Shown here in pieces: positions 46,549 through 58,263 of a DNA stretch of 64,000 nt; the stretch's first letter is position 1; each line of letters starts with the position of its first letter. The notes beneath the pieces were generated by a model, which was given only the letters and a program-made list of their open reading frames with translations, did no database searches and was not told the DNA's origin. Source of the stretch: Alopecurus myosuroides (taxonomy: Eukaryota; Streptophyta; Magnoliopsida; Poales; Poaceae); contig CM054061.1 in assembly GCA_028641055.1 (NCBI GenBank), positions 113,902,019-113,966,018 on the forward strand. The letters run 5' to 3'. The position numbers were made by a program, and so were the translations under genes.

Positions 46549-49500
46549 TCATGTGGGTCTCATACCCATCTCCCTCGATGCACTTTCTATCACAACACGT
46601 GATAGCCCTTTAGTAAAGAGATCTGCCAGATTCTTAGCTGACTGGATATAATCCACCGCTATCACTCCGGAGTTTCTCAAATGTCTGACAGCTTTTAATC
46701 TCATTTTTATGTGCTTTGTGGACTGTGCATTGTCCTTTAAACTCTTCACCTTGACAATTACTGTTTGATTGTCACAGTTCATAAGGATAGCCGGTACTGG
46801 CTTTTGAACCACAGGCAAGTCCATCAAAAGATCTCGAAGCCATCCTGCTTCGACACTAGACGTGTCTAATGCTGTTAATTCTGCTTCCATTGTTGATCTC
46901 GTTAAGATCGTTTGCTTGCAAGACTTCCAGGAAACAGCACCACCTCCAAGGGTAAACACATACCCCGTTGTGGCTTTCATCTCATCAGCATCAGAGATCC
47001 AATTCGCATCACAATAACCTTCAAGTACCGAAGGATATCCACTGTACTGAAGTCCATAGTTCACGGTACCTTTTAGATAGCGCATAATTCTTTCTACAGC
47101 GTGCCAATGCACATCACCCGGATTGGAAACAAACCGGCTTAGTTTGCACACAGCAAACATGATGTCAGGCCTCGTAGCGCTTGCTAGGTACATGAGTGAA
47201 CCAATTACTTGAGAGTACCTCAGCTGATCCTTAGCTGTGCCTTCAAACTTTCGAATCCGCACACTAGGATCATATGGCGTTGGAGAAGTTTTGCAGTCCG
47301 AATATCCAAAACGACTCAAAACCTTCTCAACATAATGGGATTGCAGAAGTGTAATCCCACCCTCATTGTCTCTCAATAACTTGATGTTCAAAATAACATC
47401 AGCCACGCCAAGATCTTTCAACTCAAAGTTCTGGGATAGAAATGACTTAACCTCATTGATTACTTTGAGGTTGGTCCCAAATATCAGTATGTCATCAACA
47501 TACAAACACAATATAACTCCTTCGCCCCCACCATGGCGATAGTATACACATTTTTCAGCTTCATTAACAATGAAGCCAACAGATGTTAAAGTTGTATTGA
47601 ACTTCTCATGCCATTGCTTAGGTGCTTGTTTCAGCCCATATAAATATTTCAGTAACTTACACACCTTTCCTTCTTGACCATCTAACACAAAGACATCTGG
47701 CTGTTGCACATAGATTTCCTCGTCTAACTCTCCATTTAGGAAAGTCGTCTTAACATCCATCTGATGGACGAGAAGACCATGCGAGGCCGCCAACGAGAGT
47801 AATACTCGAATGGTGGTCAGTCTGGCCACAGGTGAATAAGTATCAAAGAAATCTCCATCTTCTTTCTGGGATAACCCTTGGCCACAAGTCTAGCCTTCTA
47901 CTTTTCAATCGTACCATCAGGCCTAAGCTTCTTTTTGAACACCCACTTACATCCTAATGGTTTACAGCCATAAGGACGATCAATGATCTCCCACGTTCCA
48001 TTAGCCATGATGGAATCCATCTCGCTACGGACCGCTTCTCTCCAGTAGTCAGCATCTGGAGATGCATAAGCTTCTGAAATAGAAGTGGGAGTATCATCCA
48101 CAAGGTACACAAGGAAATCGTCACCAAAGGACTTTGCAGTCCTCTGTCTCTTGCCCCTACCAAGGGTTTCCTCGTCATCCTTCTCAGGATTCTCATCATG
48201 TGTTTGTTCATAATATTCTATAGGAATGGCAGGTTCAGGAGTCTCCTATGATTCCTCTCTAGAAGTGCTTTGCATATCTCTCATAGGAAAAATATCCTCA
48301 AAGAATGTAGCATCTTTAGACTCCAAAATCGTACCGACCTTCACGTCAGGTACCTCAGATTTCACTACTATAAATCTATAGCCAACGCTATTCTTAGCGT
48401 ATCCCAAATTAACGCAATCCACGGTCTTTGGTCCAAGTTTACGCTTTTTGGGGATCGGCACATTGACTTTCGCCAAACAGCCCCAAGTAGGTAAGTACGA
48501 GAGTGTTGTTTTTGTCTTCTCCCATTGCTCATAAGGAGTGACCTCATTGTCTTTTGTCGGAACTTTATTCAGGACATGACATGATGTCAATATAGCCTCC
48601 CCCCACCATGCCTTGGATAAACCCGATGTATCTAACATGGCGTTAACCAAATCTGTTATAGTACGGTTTTTTCGTTCGGCAACCCCATTTGACTGAGGTG
48701 AATAGGGAGGCGTCCTCTCGTGAATAATGCCATGTTCCGCACAGAAAGAGTCAAACTCATTAGAGAAATACTCTCCACCATGATCTGACCGGATTCGTTT
48801 AATTTTCTTTTCAAGTTGATTCTCAACTTCTGTCTTATAGATTTTAAAGTAGTGTAGAGCCTCATCTTTAGTGTTTAACAGATATACATAGCAAAACCTA
48901 GTGGAATCATCTATTAACGTCATGAAGTATCTCTTTCCACCTTTAGTCAACACACCATTCATCTCACAGAGATCAGAATGTATGAGTTCTAATGGCGCCA
49001 AGTGTCTCTCCTCCGCAGCCTTGTGGGGCTTGCGAGGTTGCTTTGCTTGTACACACGAATGGCACTTAGAACCTTTGGCTAAAGTGAAACTTGGAATTAA
49101 ATTTAGTTTTGCTAACCGTGTCATGCAACTGAAACCAACGTGACAAAGACGTGAATGCCAAACTTCTGTTTCATTAACACTCGAATGAATATTGTTCACG
49201 ACTTTATTACAGAAATCGGCGAGGGAAAAGCGGAACAGACCTCCGCACTCATACCCTTTTCCAACAAACAGTCCATATTTCGTTACAACTACTTTATTGG
49301 ACTCGAAAACCAACTTAAATCCTTCTCTACATAGAAGGGAGCCACTAACGAGATTCTTCTTGATGGCGGGGACATGTTGCACGTTCTTGAGCTGCACGAT
49401 CCTTCCCGAAGTAAACTTCAGATCGACCATGCCAACACCAAGTACAGAAGCACTTGCGTCGTTCCCCATCAATACGGACTCGTTCCTTGTGACCTGATAA

Positions 49501-50104
49501 GAAGAAAACAATGAGATGTCAGCACACACATGAATGTTTGCACCTGTGTCAATCCACCAATCAGTAGACTGACAAACTGAAAATACAGTAAACAAATTAC
49601 CATACTCAGATGCCCCATTCTCGGTGTTGCTCACGATCATGTTGACAGCCTTGGAATCCTGTCCTGGCTTCACATACTTCTTTGGGCACTTCACAGCCCA
49701 GTGTTCCAGTGAACCACAAGTGAAGCAGCCATTTTTCTTCTTATCCTTCTTGAAGGTCTTCTTAGCCTTCTTCTTGAAGTCGGTATTCTGCAGGACACCA
49801 GTCCTCGCCTTGTTCTTGTGGGAGTTGTAGTTCTTATGTACCATATTGGGCGCAGAAGTCCCTTCGTTCCCTTTTCCATGCGAGTCCTTGGCCCTCGAAT
49901 TCCGCTCAACACTCAGATGGCCGATGACATCCTCTACTGAGAATTCACGCCTCTGATGTTTCAGAGTAGTGGCAAAGTTCCTCCAGGAATTAGGCAGCTT
50001 GGCGATGATGCATCCCATGACATACTTGCCCGGTAGCACGCACTTGAGAATTTCAAGCTCCTTAGCGATGCACTGTATCTCATGAGCCTGCTCCAAAACA
50101 GAAC
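46549..50104 (-). pseudogene. Copia gag 3' part and pol, broken
   Basis: Minus-strand reading from 50104 continues gag (EQAHEIQCIAKELEIL; SWRNFATTLKHQRREF), then the CCHC knuckle CFTCGSLEHWAVKC, protease WWIDTGANIHVC, integrase (LIHSDLCEM, RSDHGGEY, PQSNGVAERKNR), RT with QMDVKTTFLNG and YVDD (forward 47491-47502), and RNase H (DANWISDAD; STMEAELTAL), ending at 46549. Lesions: TAG at 48246-48248 between integrase and RT, TAG at 47898-47900 in the RT, and a frameshift near 47860. All catalytic motifs are otherwise present. The N-terminal gag part lies at 62819-63524 beyond the inserted Gypsy. It was probably one continuous gag-pol frame. Confidence 0.9.
50100..50104. repeat. Target-site duplication AGAAC (left)
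   Basis: Repeated at 62814-62818. It belongs to the Copia gag codons around the insertion site. Confidence 0.95.
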
Positions 50105-50596
50105 TGACGAAGATATAGATCCTGGACCCTGCGGGTAAGGACACCCCGTCTCAGGCCCAATATCAAGGCCCAAGAAGAGGAGCCCTCAGAGTGTTCCAGA
50201 AGGTCCGTGAGAAGCCCACCCGCACTGTCTTGCGGGATAAGTTAGGAAATGTGTAACCGACCTAAGGTTAGAGTTCGAGTCCTTTCCGGGTAGGGTTTGA
50301 GACCTGGCCACCTATATATGGCCAGGAGAACCACCGGAACAGGGACAAGCAATACGGCACCACCAAAGCCTTGAACTCGAGATCTTACTCTCGATTCGAG
50401 CAACCACCATTGTAACCGATCTACTCAATAATACATATCGACAGAGGCAGGAGTAAGGGTTTTACCTCTACGAGGGCCCCGAACCTGGGTAAATCTCGCC
50501 CCCTGTCTAGCCGACGATTCCACCAGCGCTCATGGGTTCTCCTATTCGAAACCCGATAGGTTCACCTAAGGGATTTGTAGAATCAGAGATTCGACA
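50105..50596 (+). repeat. 5' LTR of Tat element
   Basis: 492 bp. TATATATG is at about 50313-50320. The ATG at 50532 lies inside the LTR and opens the gag frame. Confidence 0.95.
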
Positions 50597-53500
50597 ATTG
50601 GCGCCGTCTGTGGGAACGGCGGGCGCTGGATCACCGGCATCTTCGGCTTCACCGACAACCAACTCCCGTTGGAAACCATCGACTACGGCTCCGAACAATC
50701 CTATACGGATCGGATCTGTCGTGGTCACACCTCACTCGCCGGAATCACGCCCGGTATTCGAGGATCTGGAGAGGAGCGTCACCTTGACGTTCGGGAGCCT
50801 GAAGTTCGTGACCAACAGGGACGGAATCCTCCACTTCTCGGACGAATCAGAATCTGAATCTGGAGCCGTCGACTCACGCCGTCATCTGGAGAAGAGCGGC
50901 GAATCCATCCGTTTCAATGCCAACGACTACCATACCCTCTCGACAGAGGAACCCTCAAAAGTTCAAAGGGCCTTCCGATCTACGCCTAGGACACACGAGC
51001 CTCGACTGGCCCAAGTCTGCATGGCAGGATCGGAACAAGCCCCGGAAACAGAACACAGCGCGGCAGAGCGCAACATAATCGGCGTCTCGTGGGAATCTTG
51101 GGACCGAGCCAAGGAGGCTATGCGAACGAGCAAACCACCCGCAGCCGGAGCATCACACGAAGACATGGTTTCCTACCACTATCACCTAGTGAGAGCAGCC
51201 GCAACCATCAAAGGCGCTCGGGTAGATTTGGCCCGCCGAAGAAGAGCGGCGGACGAGTCAAGTCAACGACGAGCTGAGCTGTCCATGGCACCCTCGGTCG
51301 GAACCCGACCCACGAGGAAGGGGCACGCATCTACATCCAGGGACATCGAGTCCCTAGCCGGAACCAGTAGGTCGGTCACTCCTTCTCTCATGCGAGTCGA
51401 TGACGACGGCTACGTCTACCCGCAAACTCCTGCTGCCGCGGTTCTAGCCACAGCAACTTACATGCAGATGAATCAACCGACAGAAAGTGATCCTCGGGCG
51501 GAGCAGTATAAACAAGTACGTAAGGGGTTGGGACTAGCAGCCGCAAGGCTTGCCTCCTACGACCGCAGGAAGGCCGCGGAGCAACTGGAGAAAGAGAAAG
51601 AAAAGGAAAAAGAAGCGCCCCGCAAGCGCAGGAGCCCTTCGCCAAGAAGAGACAAGTCACCACGCCGTGGTCGAGGAAAAGAAGCTAGATGTCGCAGCGA
51701 CAGTCGAAGCAGCAGCGAAGACAGCCCGAGAGACAAAGGCTCGCGACATCACAGCAGCCGCTCGCGAAAACGAAGCAAGGAGCCAAGGAAGGACGCCGAC
51801 CGCGACCGGCCAGGACATGACGCGCGATCTGACATCGCACAAAACAAGGTGGACAAGGCAAGGGCTTTGCGATATAGCGAGCGCTCTTCGTCCGGCTCCT
51901 CGGATGACGAAACCTGCGGTGCGCTCTGCTTTGCCCGCAGCATCCGCGAAGCGTCCCTACCCAGAAGATTCAAGCTCAGCACAGAAGTGACAAAGTACGA
52001 CGGCTCACTCGAGCCCTCTCAATGGCTAAGCGACTACCTCACGGCAGTAAAATGCCAACGTGGGAACAAGAACATAGCTATGCAATATCTCAATTTGCAT
52101 CTCATCGGCGCGGCCCGCAGTTGGCTGGAAAGAAGACCAAGATCTTGTTACGCATCGTGGGACAACTTGCACCGCGATTTTTTCAAAAATTTCCAGTCGA
52201 CCTACAAGAGGCCGGCCACCATTGAAGAACTGCGAGCATGCAAGCAGAAAAGCGACGAGTCTACCCGCGAATATATCCAGCGATGGACCACACTCAGGAA
52301 CACCGCGGGAACCATCTCAGAAGAAGTAGCGATTGAAGCCTTCGTAAAAGGCGCCCGAAGAACGGCTTTTAGAGAAGAACTAGGCAGAGCCGCACCCAAA
52401 ACTATTGGGGAGCTGCTGAACATAGCCGACAAATGGGCTAACGGAGAAGACGCGGTGCGCAATGAGAGAGCATCATCACCCGCACACGACGAAGATCGCC
52501 ATGGCCGAAGAAAGAGAAGGAAATACTACGATCACGAAGATCGAGAAGAAATGGTGGCAGCGGAATTCACGCGAAGTCGCGATACTAGACGACGTGGAAG
52601 TCGCGAATGGAAACCAAAAGTTGAAGAGAAAAGTCCCGAGGAAGACCTTGACGCTTACTGCTCGCTACATCTGTTTACAGATAAGCGCACGGGCAAAACC
52701 AAGGCAACGCACCTCCTCAAGGATTGTCGGAAGTTCCATGAGATCCATGAGGCTTTCACGAAGAAAAGCAGATCAGCAACTATCCCAAATTACCCGCCAC
52801 TTCCAGGAGGAGGCCACCAAGGATTCCAACCGCCACAACCCCTACCTCCACCAGCAAATCCAAACATGGCGCTAGCTGCACTCCCAGCACCACCCGCACA
52901 AAACTCCAGAGCCAACGCATACCCGAATCCGGCGGGACAATTAGCGATGATCCAGAAGGTATGTCCATCTCGCAGAGCTCAAAAGACTAACACGAGGCAG
53001 TTATGCATGGCTGTGCAGACTCCGCCAACAAAGCCCGAGTACCTGAAGATGGCAGACCAGCCGATCACATTCTCGATGAAATACCACCCACCACGAGTCT
53101 ATCGACCAGGACACGCCGCCCTCGTTATCCAAGCGCAGATTGACAACTACGACTTGGCTCGCGTGTTCATGGATGGTGTCAGCGGCATCAACATTATCTA
53201 CGCGGATACACTCCGTCGGATGAACAGGAACCTGTACGGCCTTGCCGAGTCAGAAACATCCTTCCACGGGATAGTTCCGGGAAAGGCAATCCGTCCACTC
53301 GGAACAATCAACTTAGAAGTCGTGCTGGGCACTAAAAGCAACTACAGAAGAGAATTCCTCGACTTCGAAGTCGTCGACTGGCCTTCACAGTATCACGCCA
53401 TTCTTGGTCGAACGGTGTTCGCCAGATTCATGGCAGTACCACACTACGCATACCTGAAGCATAAATTACCTGGAGAATATGGTGTGATTACCATCGACGG

Positions 53501-53738
53501 AGACTTTCAGAAATCCAACAAGTGCGACATTGAATTCAATGAGATTGCAAAATCTTTCGGGATGCAAGAAGAACTTCAAGAGCTGGCAAAAACCACGGAT
53601 CACTCCGTGATGCCCCTCACGAAGAAAAACGCGCTTGAACTGGAGTTCAGCGCCAACAGTGACACCCGAAAGCATCAAGTGCACCCGACAGATTCTGCGA
53701 AGACAGCGATGGTCTCAACCACCCTTTCGCAAGCATAG
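50532..53738 (+). CDS. Tat gag and protease frame, uninterrupted
   Basis: An open frame of 1068 codons begins at an ATG in the LTR and runs through the primer site (RQLAPSVGTAG) into gag. It has an acidic, Ser-rich N-terminus and an Arg/Ser-rich stretch around nt 51590-51850 (RRSPSPRRDKSPRRGRGK). The retrotransposon gag domain is at about 51990-52480 (AVKCQRGNKNIAMQYLNLHL; RSWLERRPRS). A retroviral-type aspartic protease is at about 53100-53470, where the catalytic region reads MDGVSGINIIYADTL, with Val where this family usually has Gly. It ends with TAG at 53736-53738, after which pol continues in the same frame. The next in-frame Met after the LTR one is near 51020, within gag, so the LTR ATG is the better start. 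No zinc knuckle was seen. Confidence 0.75.
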   Translation: MGSPIRNPIGSPKGFVESEIRQLAPSVGTAGAGSPASSASPTTNSRWKPSTTAPNNPIRIGSVVVTPHSPESRPVFEDLERSVTLTFGSLKFVTNRDGILHFSDESESESGAVDSRRHLEKSGESIRFNANDYHTLSTEEPSKVQRAFRSTPRTHEPRLAQVCMAGSEQAPETEHSAAERNIIGVSWESWDRAKEAMRTSKPPAAGASHEDMVSYHYHLVRAAATIKGARVDLARRRRAADESSQRRAELSMAPSVGTRPTRKGHASTSRDIESLAGTSRSVTPSLMRVDDDGYVYPQTPAAAVLATATYMQMNQPTESDPRAEQYKQVRKGLGLAAARLASYDRRKAAEQLEKEKEKEKEAPRKRRSPSPRRDKSPRRGRGKEARCRSDSRSSSEDSPRDKGSRHHSSRSRKRSKEPRKDADRDRPGHDARSDIAQNKVDKARALRYSERSSSGSSDDETCGALCFARSIREASLPRRFKLSTEVTKYDGSLEPSQWLSDYLTAVKCQRGNKNIAMQYLNLHLIGAARSWLERRPRSCYASWDNLHRDFFKNFQSTYKRPATIEELRACKQKSDESTREYIQRWTTLRNTAGTISEEVAIEAFVKGARRTAFREELGRAAPKTIGELLNIADKWANGEDAVRNERASSPAHDEDRHGRRKRRKYYDHEDREEMVAAEFTRSRDTRRRGSREWKPKVEEKSPEEDLDAYCSLHLFTDKRTGKTKATHLLKDCRKFHEIHEAFTKKSRSATIPNYPPLPGGGHQGFQPPQPLPPPANPNMALAALPAPPAQNSRANAYPNPAGQLAMIQKVCPSRRAQKTNTRQLCMAVQTPPTKPEYLKMADQPITFSMKYHPPRVYRPGHAALVIQAQIDNYDLARVFMDGVSGINIIYADTLRRMNRNLYGLAESETSFHGIVPGKAIRPLGTINLEVVLGTKSNYRREFLDFEVVDWPSQYHAILGRTVFARFMAVPHYAYLKHKLPGEYGVITIDGDFQKSNKCDIEFNEIAKSFGMQEELQELAKTTDHSVMPLTKKNALELEFSANSDTRKHQVHPTDSAKTAMVSTTLSQA
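50599..50616 (+). other. Primer-binding site
   Basis: TGGCGCCGTCTGTGGGAA begins two bases after the LTR. The first nine bases match the complement of the plant tRNA-Asp 3' end; the remainder is the form common in Tat/RIRE2-like elements. Confidence 0.75.
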
Positions 53739-56700
53739 GAAAGCGCGCTCGTCGAACTCCTCCGTGAGTACTGGGAAATTTTCGCCTGGCAGCCCTCAGA
53801 TATGCCAGGAATACCCAGGGAGTTTGCCGAGCACTCACTAGAAGTCTTTCCAGATGCCAAACCCATCAAACAGACTACTCGACGATTTTCAGAACCCAAG
53901 CAGAAGGCGCTTGGAGAAGAAGTAAACAGATTGCTAGCAGCAAAATTCATTAGGGAGATCAAGATATCCACTTGGTTAGCAAACCCGATGCTGGTCCCCA
54001 AAAAGAACAGGACATCCTTCAGGTATGCATCGACTACACGTCGTTAAACAAGCACTGCCCCAAGGATAACTTTCCCCTCCCACGAATCGACCAGATCGTG
54101 GACTCTACGGCAGGCTGTCAACGCCTATCCTTCCTGGACGCCTATTCGGGATATAATCAGATCCGGATGAAACAGGAGGACGAAGAAAAGACAGCATTCA
54201 TCACACCACATGGTGTATATTGCTACACGACAATGCCCTTCGGGCTCAAGAACGCAGGCGCAACATACCAGCGCTGCATGCAAAAATGCCTCGCCAAGCT
54301 CATTGGCAAGAACGTACAAGTATACGTTGACAACATTGTCATCAAGACTCGAGTTGAAGACACACTCCTCGAGGATATCAGAGAAACATTCGACGCCCTC
54401 AACGCATACAGGATCAAGCTCAACCCAACAAAATGCGTCCTTGGCGTTCCAGCAGGAAAACTTCTCGGGTAACTGGTATCCGCCAGAGGCATCGAAGCCA
54501 ACCCAGAGAAAATACAAGCAATCTTGACTATGAAGGAGCCAACCAATCTACGCGGAGTCCAGCAGCTCGCAGGGCGACTAGCCGCCTTGAGCAGGTTCAT
54601 CGCACGATTAGGAGAGCAAGTGTTACCCTTCTACAAGCTATTGAAGAAGACGGACAAATTCGAGTGGACACCAGAAGCTAAGCAAGCGTTCGCAGACTTG
54701 AAGCGATCGCTGCAAAGCAGGCGCGTCCTTGCAACACCGCAAGAAAGGGAGCCACTCTACTTGTACCTAGCCGCCACAAACCAGGTCATCAGCACAGCAA
54801 TCGTAGTCGAACGACCTGAGGAGGGCAAAGCGTACGGAGTCCAGCGACCGATATGTTACATCAGCGAAGTGCTCTCGCCGTGCAAGCAACGACATCCTCA
54901 TTACCAGAAGCTCGCATATGGAGTTGTTCTTACAACCCGAAAGCTCAAGCACTACTACCAGGAACACGCCATTACAGTGGTTAATGATGCGTCACTCTGG
55001 ACAATCATGAACAACCCTATGGCATCCGTTAGAATAGCCAAATGGAGCATCGAATTGGGCGCTTGGGACATCACTTATGCAGGACGCAACGCAGTCAAAT
55101 CCCAGGTACTCGTGGAATTCCTAAGCGAGTGGACAGAGCTACAAACGCCCGGACCGCGTGAGTACACGAGCAATTGGATAATGTACTTTGACGGGTCCAA
55201 AAGAAACGAAGGAGCAGGAGCTGGAATCGTCCTCATATCGCCTAGGGGAGATAAGCTGCAATACGTCCTACGATTGGACTTTTCACCCGATGATCCAGCA
55301 TCGAACAACGCAGAATATGAAGCCCTGTTGCACGGGATGAAGATGGCAGACGCCTGTGGAGCCACCCGATTAATGATCTACGGCGACTCCAATCTCATCG
55401 TGCAGCAGACAATGAAAGAATGTGACGCAATTGCTGAAAACATGGTCGCATATCACGACATGTACAACCTACTCGAAGGAAGCTTCAAAGGATGCGAGCT
55501 GAAGCACATTGCGAGATCCAGCAACGAAGAAGCAGATAGACTGGCAAACAGGGGTTCCACAAACACACCCATACCGCCAGGAATATATTTCGAACGGATA
55601 ACCAAGCGCTCAGTTAAAATCAAAAAAGCTGCAGGAGCACCCGCAGCACCAGAAACAGAGGTCAGCCCGCAAGTTGCCATCATCGAGCTTATTCATAACA
55701 TTTCAGGACAGGTTTTTCTGGTCCAGCCAGTCTGGACGCAGAAATACCTCGACTACCTGTCCAACAGATAGCTCCCGGCCGACCCCCGCGAGGCTCGGCA
55801 GATAATCAGACGCAGTAAATCCTTTCGGGTAGTCAACGGAGAATTATACAAGCAAAGCATCTCGGGTATACTTCAGCGATGCATCGCACCCGAAGATGGC
55901 AAAGAATTACTCCAGGACATCCACCAAGGAGACTGTGGACATCACGCTAGCTGGAAAACAATCATGGGAAAAGCCTTCCGAGCAGGATTCTACTGGCTCA
56001 CGGCAGCCACCGACGCAAAAGAGCTGGTCGAAAGATGCAACGCTTGCCAGCGATTTGCACCAAGACCACATGCACCTGCTACGGAATTGCACATGATACC
56101 CATCGCCTGGCCCTTTGCACAATGGGGGCTAGACATGGTAGGACCACTACGCAAGTCCACGCCGGGTGGATATACACACTTGCTGGTCGCAGTCGACAAA
56201 TTTACCAAATGGATTGAGGCCATGCCAGTAACTTCGGCTAGCGCCCAATGCGCCGTCAAGTTCCTCGATTCCATCGTATGCAGATTCGGGATACCACACG
56301 ACATCATTACAGACAATGGTACAAACTTCACAGCAAAGGAAACACAACAGTTCTGCGAGGAAAAGGGCATCAACTTCAAGTTTGCTTCAGTTTCCCACCC
56401 GCAAACGAACGGACAAGTCGAAAGATCCAATGGCTTAGTCTCAGCCGGCATCAAGAAACGTCTACTCGATCGTCTACACCCAGCAGCAGGACATTGGGCT
56501 GAAGAGCTACCCTCCGTACTATGGAGCTTACGCACAACTCCAAATCGATCCACAACTACACACCATTTTTCATGGTATACGGGGCAGAAGCAGTCCTTCC
56601 CGAGGATGTCAAATTCAGCGCCCCACGGGTTGTGGCCTACAGCGAAGAAACCTCCAACAAGGCACTCGCAGAAGATATGGATGCACTTGATGAAATGCGC

Positions 56701-56967
56701 GACATTGCGCTCGCAAGATCTGCGGTGTATCAACAATCACTGTGAAACTATCATAGTCGCCGCATACGCCACAGAGCATTCGCAGTAGGAGATCTGGTGC
56801 TGCGACTCAAGCAGAAGGAGGGACACAAGCTCGAGCCACCATGGGAAGGACCCTTCATCATACACAAAGTTATCCCAGGTGGAGCCTACAGGTTGAAGAA
56901 TCCATCGACTGGAGGAATCTATTCCAACCCTTGGAATATCGCACACCTCCGCAAATTTTATCCCTAG
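53739..56967 (+). pseudogene. Tat pol (RT, RNase H, archaeal-type RNase H, integrase), broken
   Basis: Domains in order: RT (NKHCPKDNFPLPRID; FLDAYSGYNQI; MPFGLKNAGATYQ), RNase H (LYLAATNQVIS), a second RNase H of archaeal type (WIMYFDGSKRNEGAGAGIV; NNAEYEALLHG; IYGDSNLI), then integrase with a His/Cys finger (HQGDCGHH...CNACQRF) and core (WGLDMVG, ITDNGTNF, PQTNGQVERSNG). The YVDD box reads YVDN (Asn codon 54332-54334). Lesions: frameshift near 54000, TAA 54470-54472, TAG 55769-55771, frameshift near 56530, TGA 56743-56745. The C-terminal part ends NIAHLRKFYP before TAG 56965-56967. It cannot yield active enzymes. Confidence 0.9.
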
Positions 56968-57244
56968 ATTTACTTGTTCTCACAATAATAAGGCTATACC
57001 AGCCACTCTTGTAGCTCGAATACATGACTTCTCAGTCATCGCAATAAAATACATGGTTTCTCAACCATATTTACTCGAAGATTATTCATCCTTACATGAT
57101 AAATAGTTACAGGTACACACCCCATAAACACACGGGGGCTACGCCTACAACTAAACATCACAGGAAAATTCATACATACAGGGTTACACACCTTACAACA
57201 GTTTTACAAACTATACAGCATTACAGGATGTACACATCCAACAA

Positions 57245-58051
57245 TCAATAATGGCGCTGAGCATTCTCAGTCGCCAACACTCTATCTACTTCATCAGAGG
57301 TCAGTCGAATGATCTTCTCCGCTGTAGGACGAACAGCATAATAATGCAGCAAAATATCATCGATTGGACCATCTGGAAGCCTAGCTAAGGAGTTAAAATT
57401 CACCTCAGGATGTCATATTCGGACAAAGGAGAGAGCCACCACCGCGCCGCAAGTCATCTGGTTGCGCACATACTCACGAATCTCTCCCTCTTGCCCGAAT
57501 AGTCTGAGGAGATGACTCCAGTCTTCAGGACCCCTTTGCAGCGGATAGAACGCAGCATTCATCGCAACCAAGACCTCGTGAAAAGAACTCACGAGAATTT
57601 TTGCTTGGATGACACGGAACTTCAAAGTACCCAGCACAAAGCCTCGACTGCGATCAGGCCAAAAGTTACTCGCATGAGGCTTTGAGCTGCCAGCTTCCTG
57701 AAGAATGTGGTTTTCTACCCACTGTTTTTCCTCCCTATCATCCGGTTTAACAACTGAAGAGAAAATATGCACGATTAGACAAGGAAATAAGACAAAGGAG
57801 ACTCGGGGGCTGCATTACTTACACAGCAAGTCCCTGGCGACAGAAGCTAACTCGTCCATCAGAAACTGTTCGCGTTCAGTCGCCAGTTTTTGCTTAGACT
57901 TCGCCACATCGGCTACCCCGCGCAAAGCTTTCAGCTTACGCTCACCCTCTTGGACCCGGTCACTCAGACCTGCATAGGTCCCAACAGCGGCAACAAGTGG
58001 ATTTGCTGGAGTAACACGTCCACCCGAAGGTTCTACGGCAACCCCAGAAGC
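57245..58051 (-). pseudogene. Antisense exon block downstream of the antisense gene
   Basis: Two exon-like minus-strand blocks. Forward 57823-58051 has acceptor TTCCAG|GC and donor GTAAGTAATG, and encodes VQEGERKLKALRG and a helical Lys/Glu-rich segment. Forward 57245-57753 has acceptor CTCTTCAG|TT and encodes REEKQWVENHILQEAG and further, ending TGA at 57245-57247. An in-frame TGA at 57413-57415 interrupts the second block. They lie just beyond the stop codon at 58264 of the larger antisense gene and may be its last exons by alternative splicing, or a second gene. No domain recognised. Confidence 0.5.
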
Positions 58052-58263
58052 CTGGAAGAATACAAGGAAAGAAGTAAGATTCCCTATTCGAAATTTCTCT
58101 AGTCGCACTATTGACGAGTGCTCGGGGGCTACTCCCATCGGGAGAAAACAAACAATTGCAGGAAGCATTTTTCAGAAGAACATCTTGATTAAAGACAGTG
58201 AAAATACGGGAGTACATCCCAAGGTTCATTACAATCAAGGCGATTAAGTAAAAGAAAAACAAG

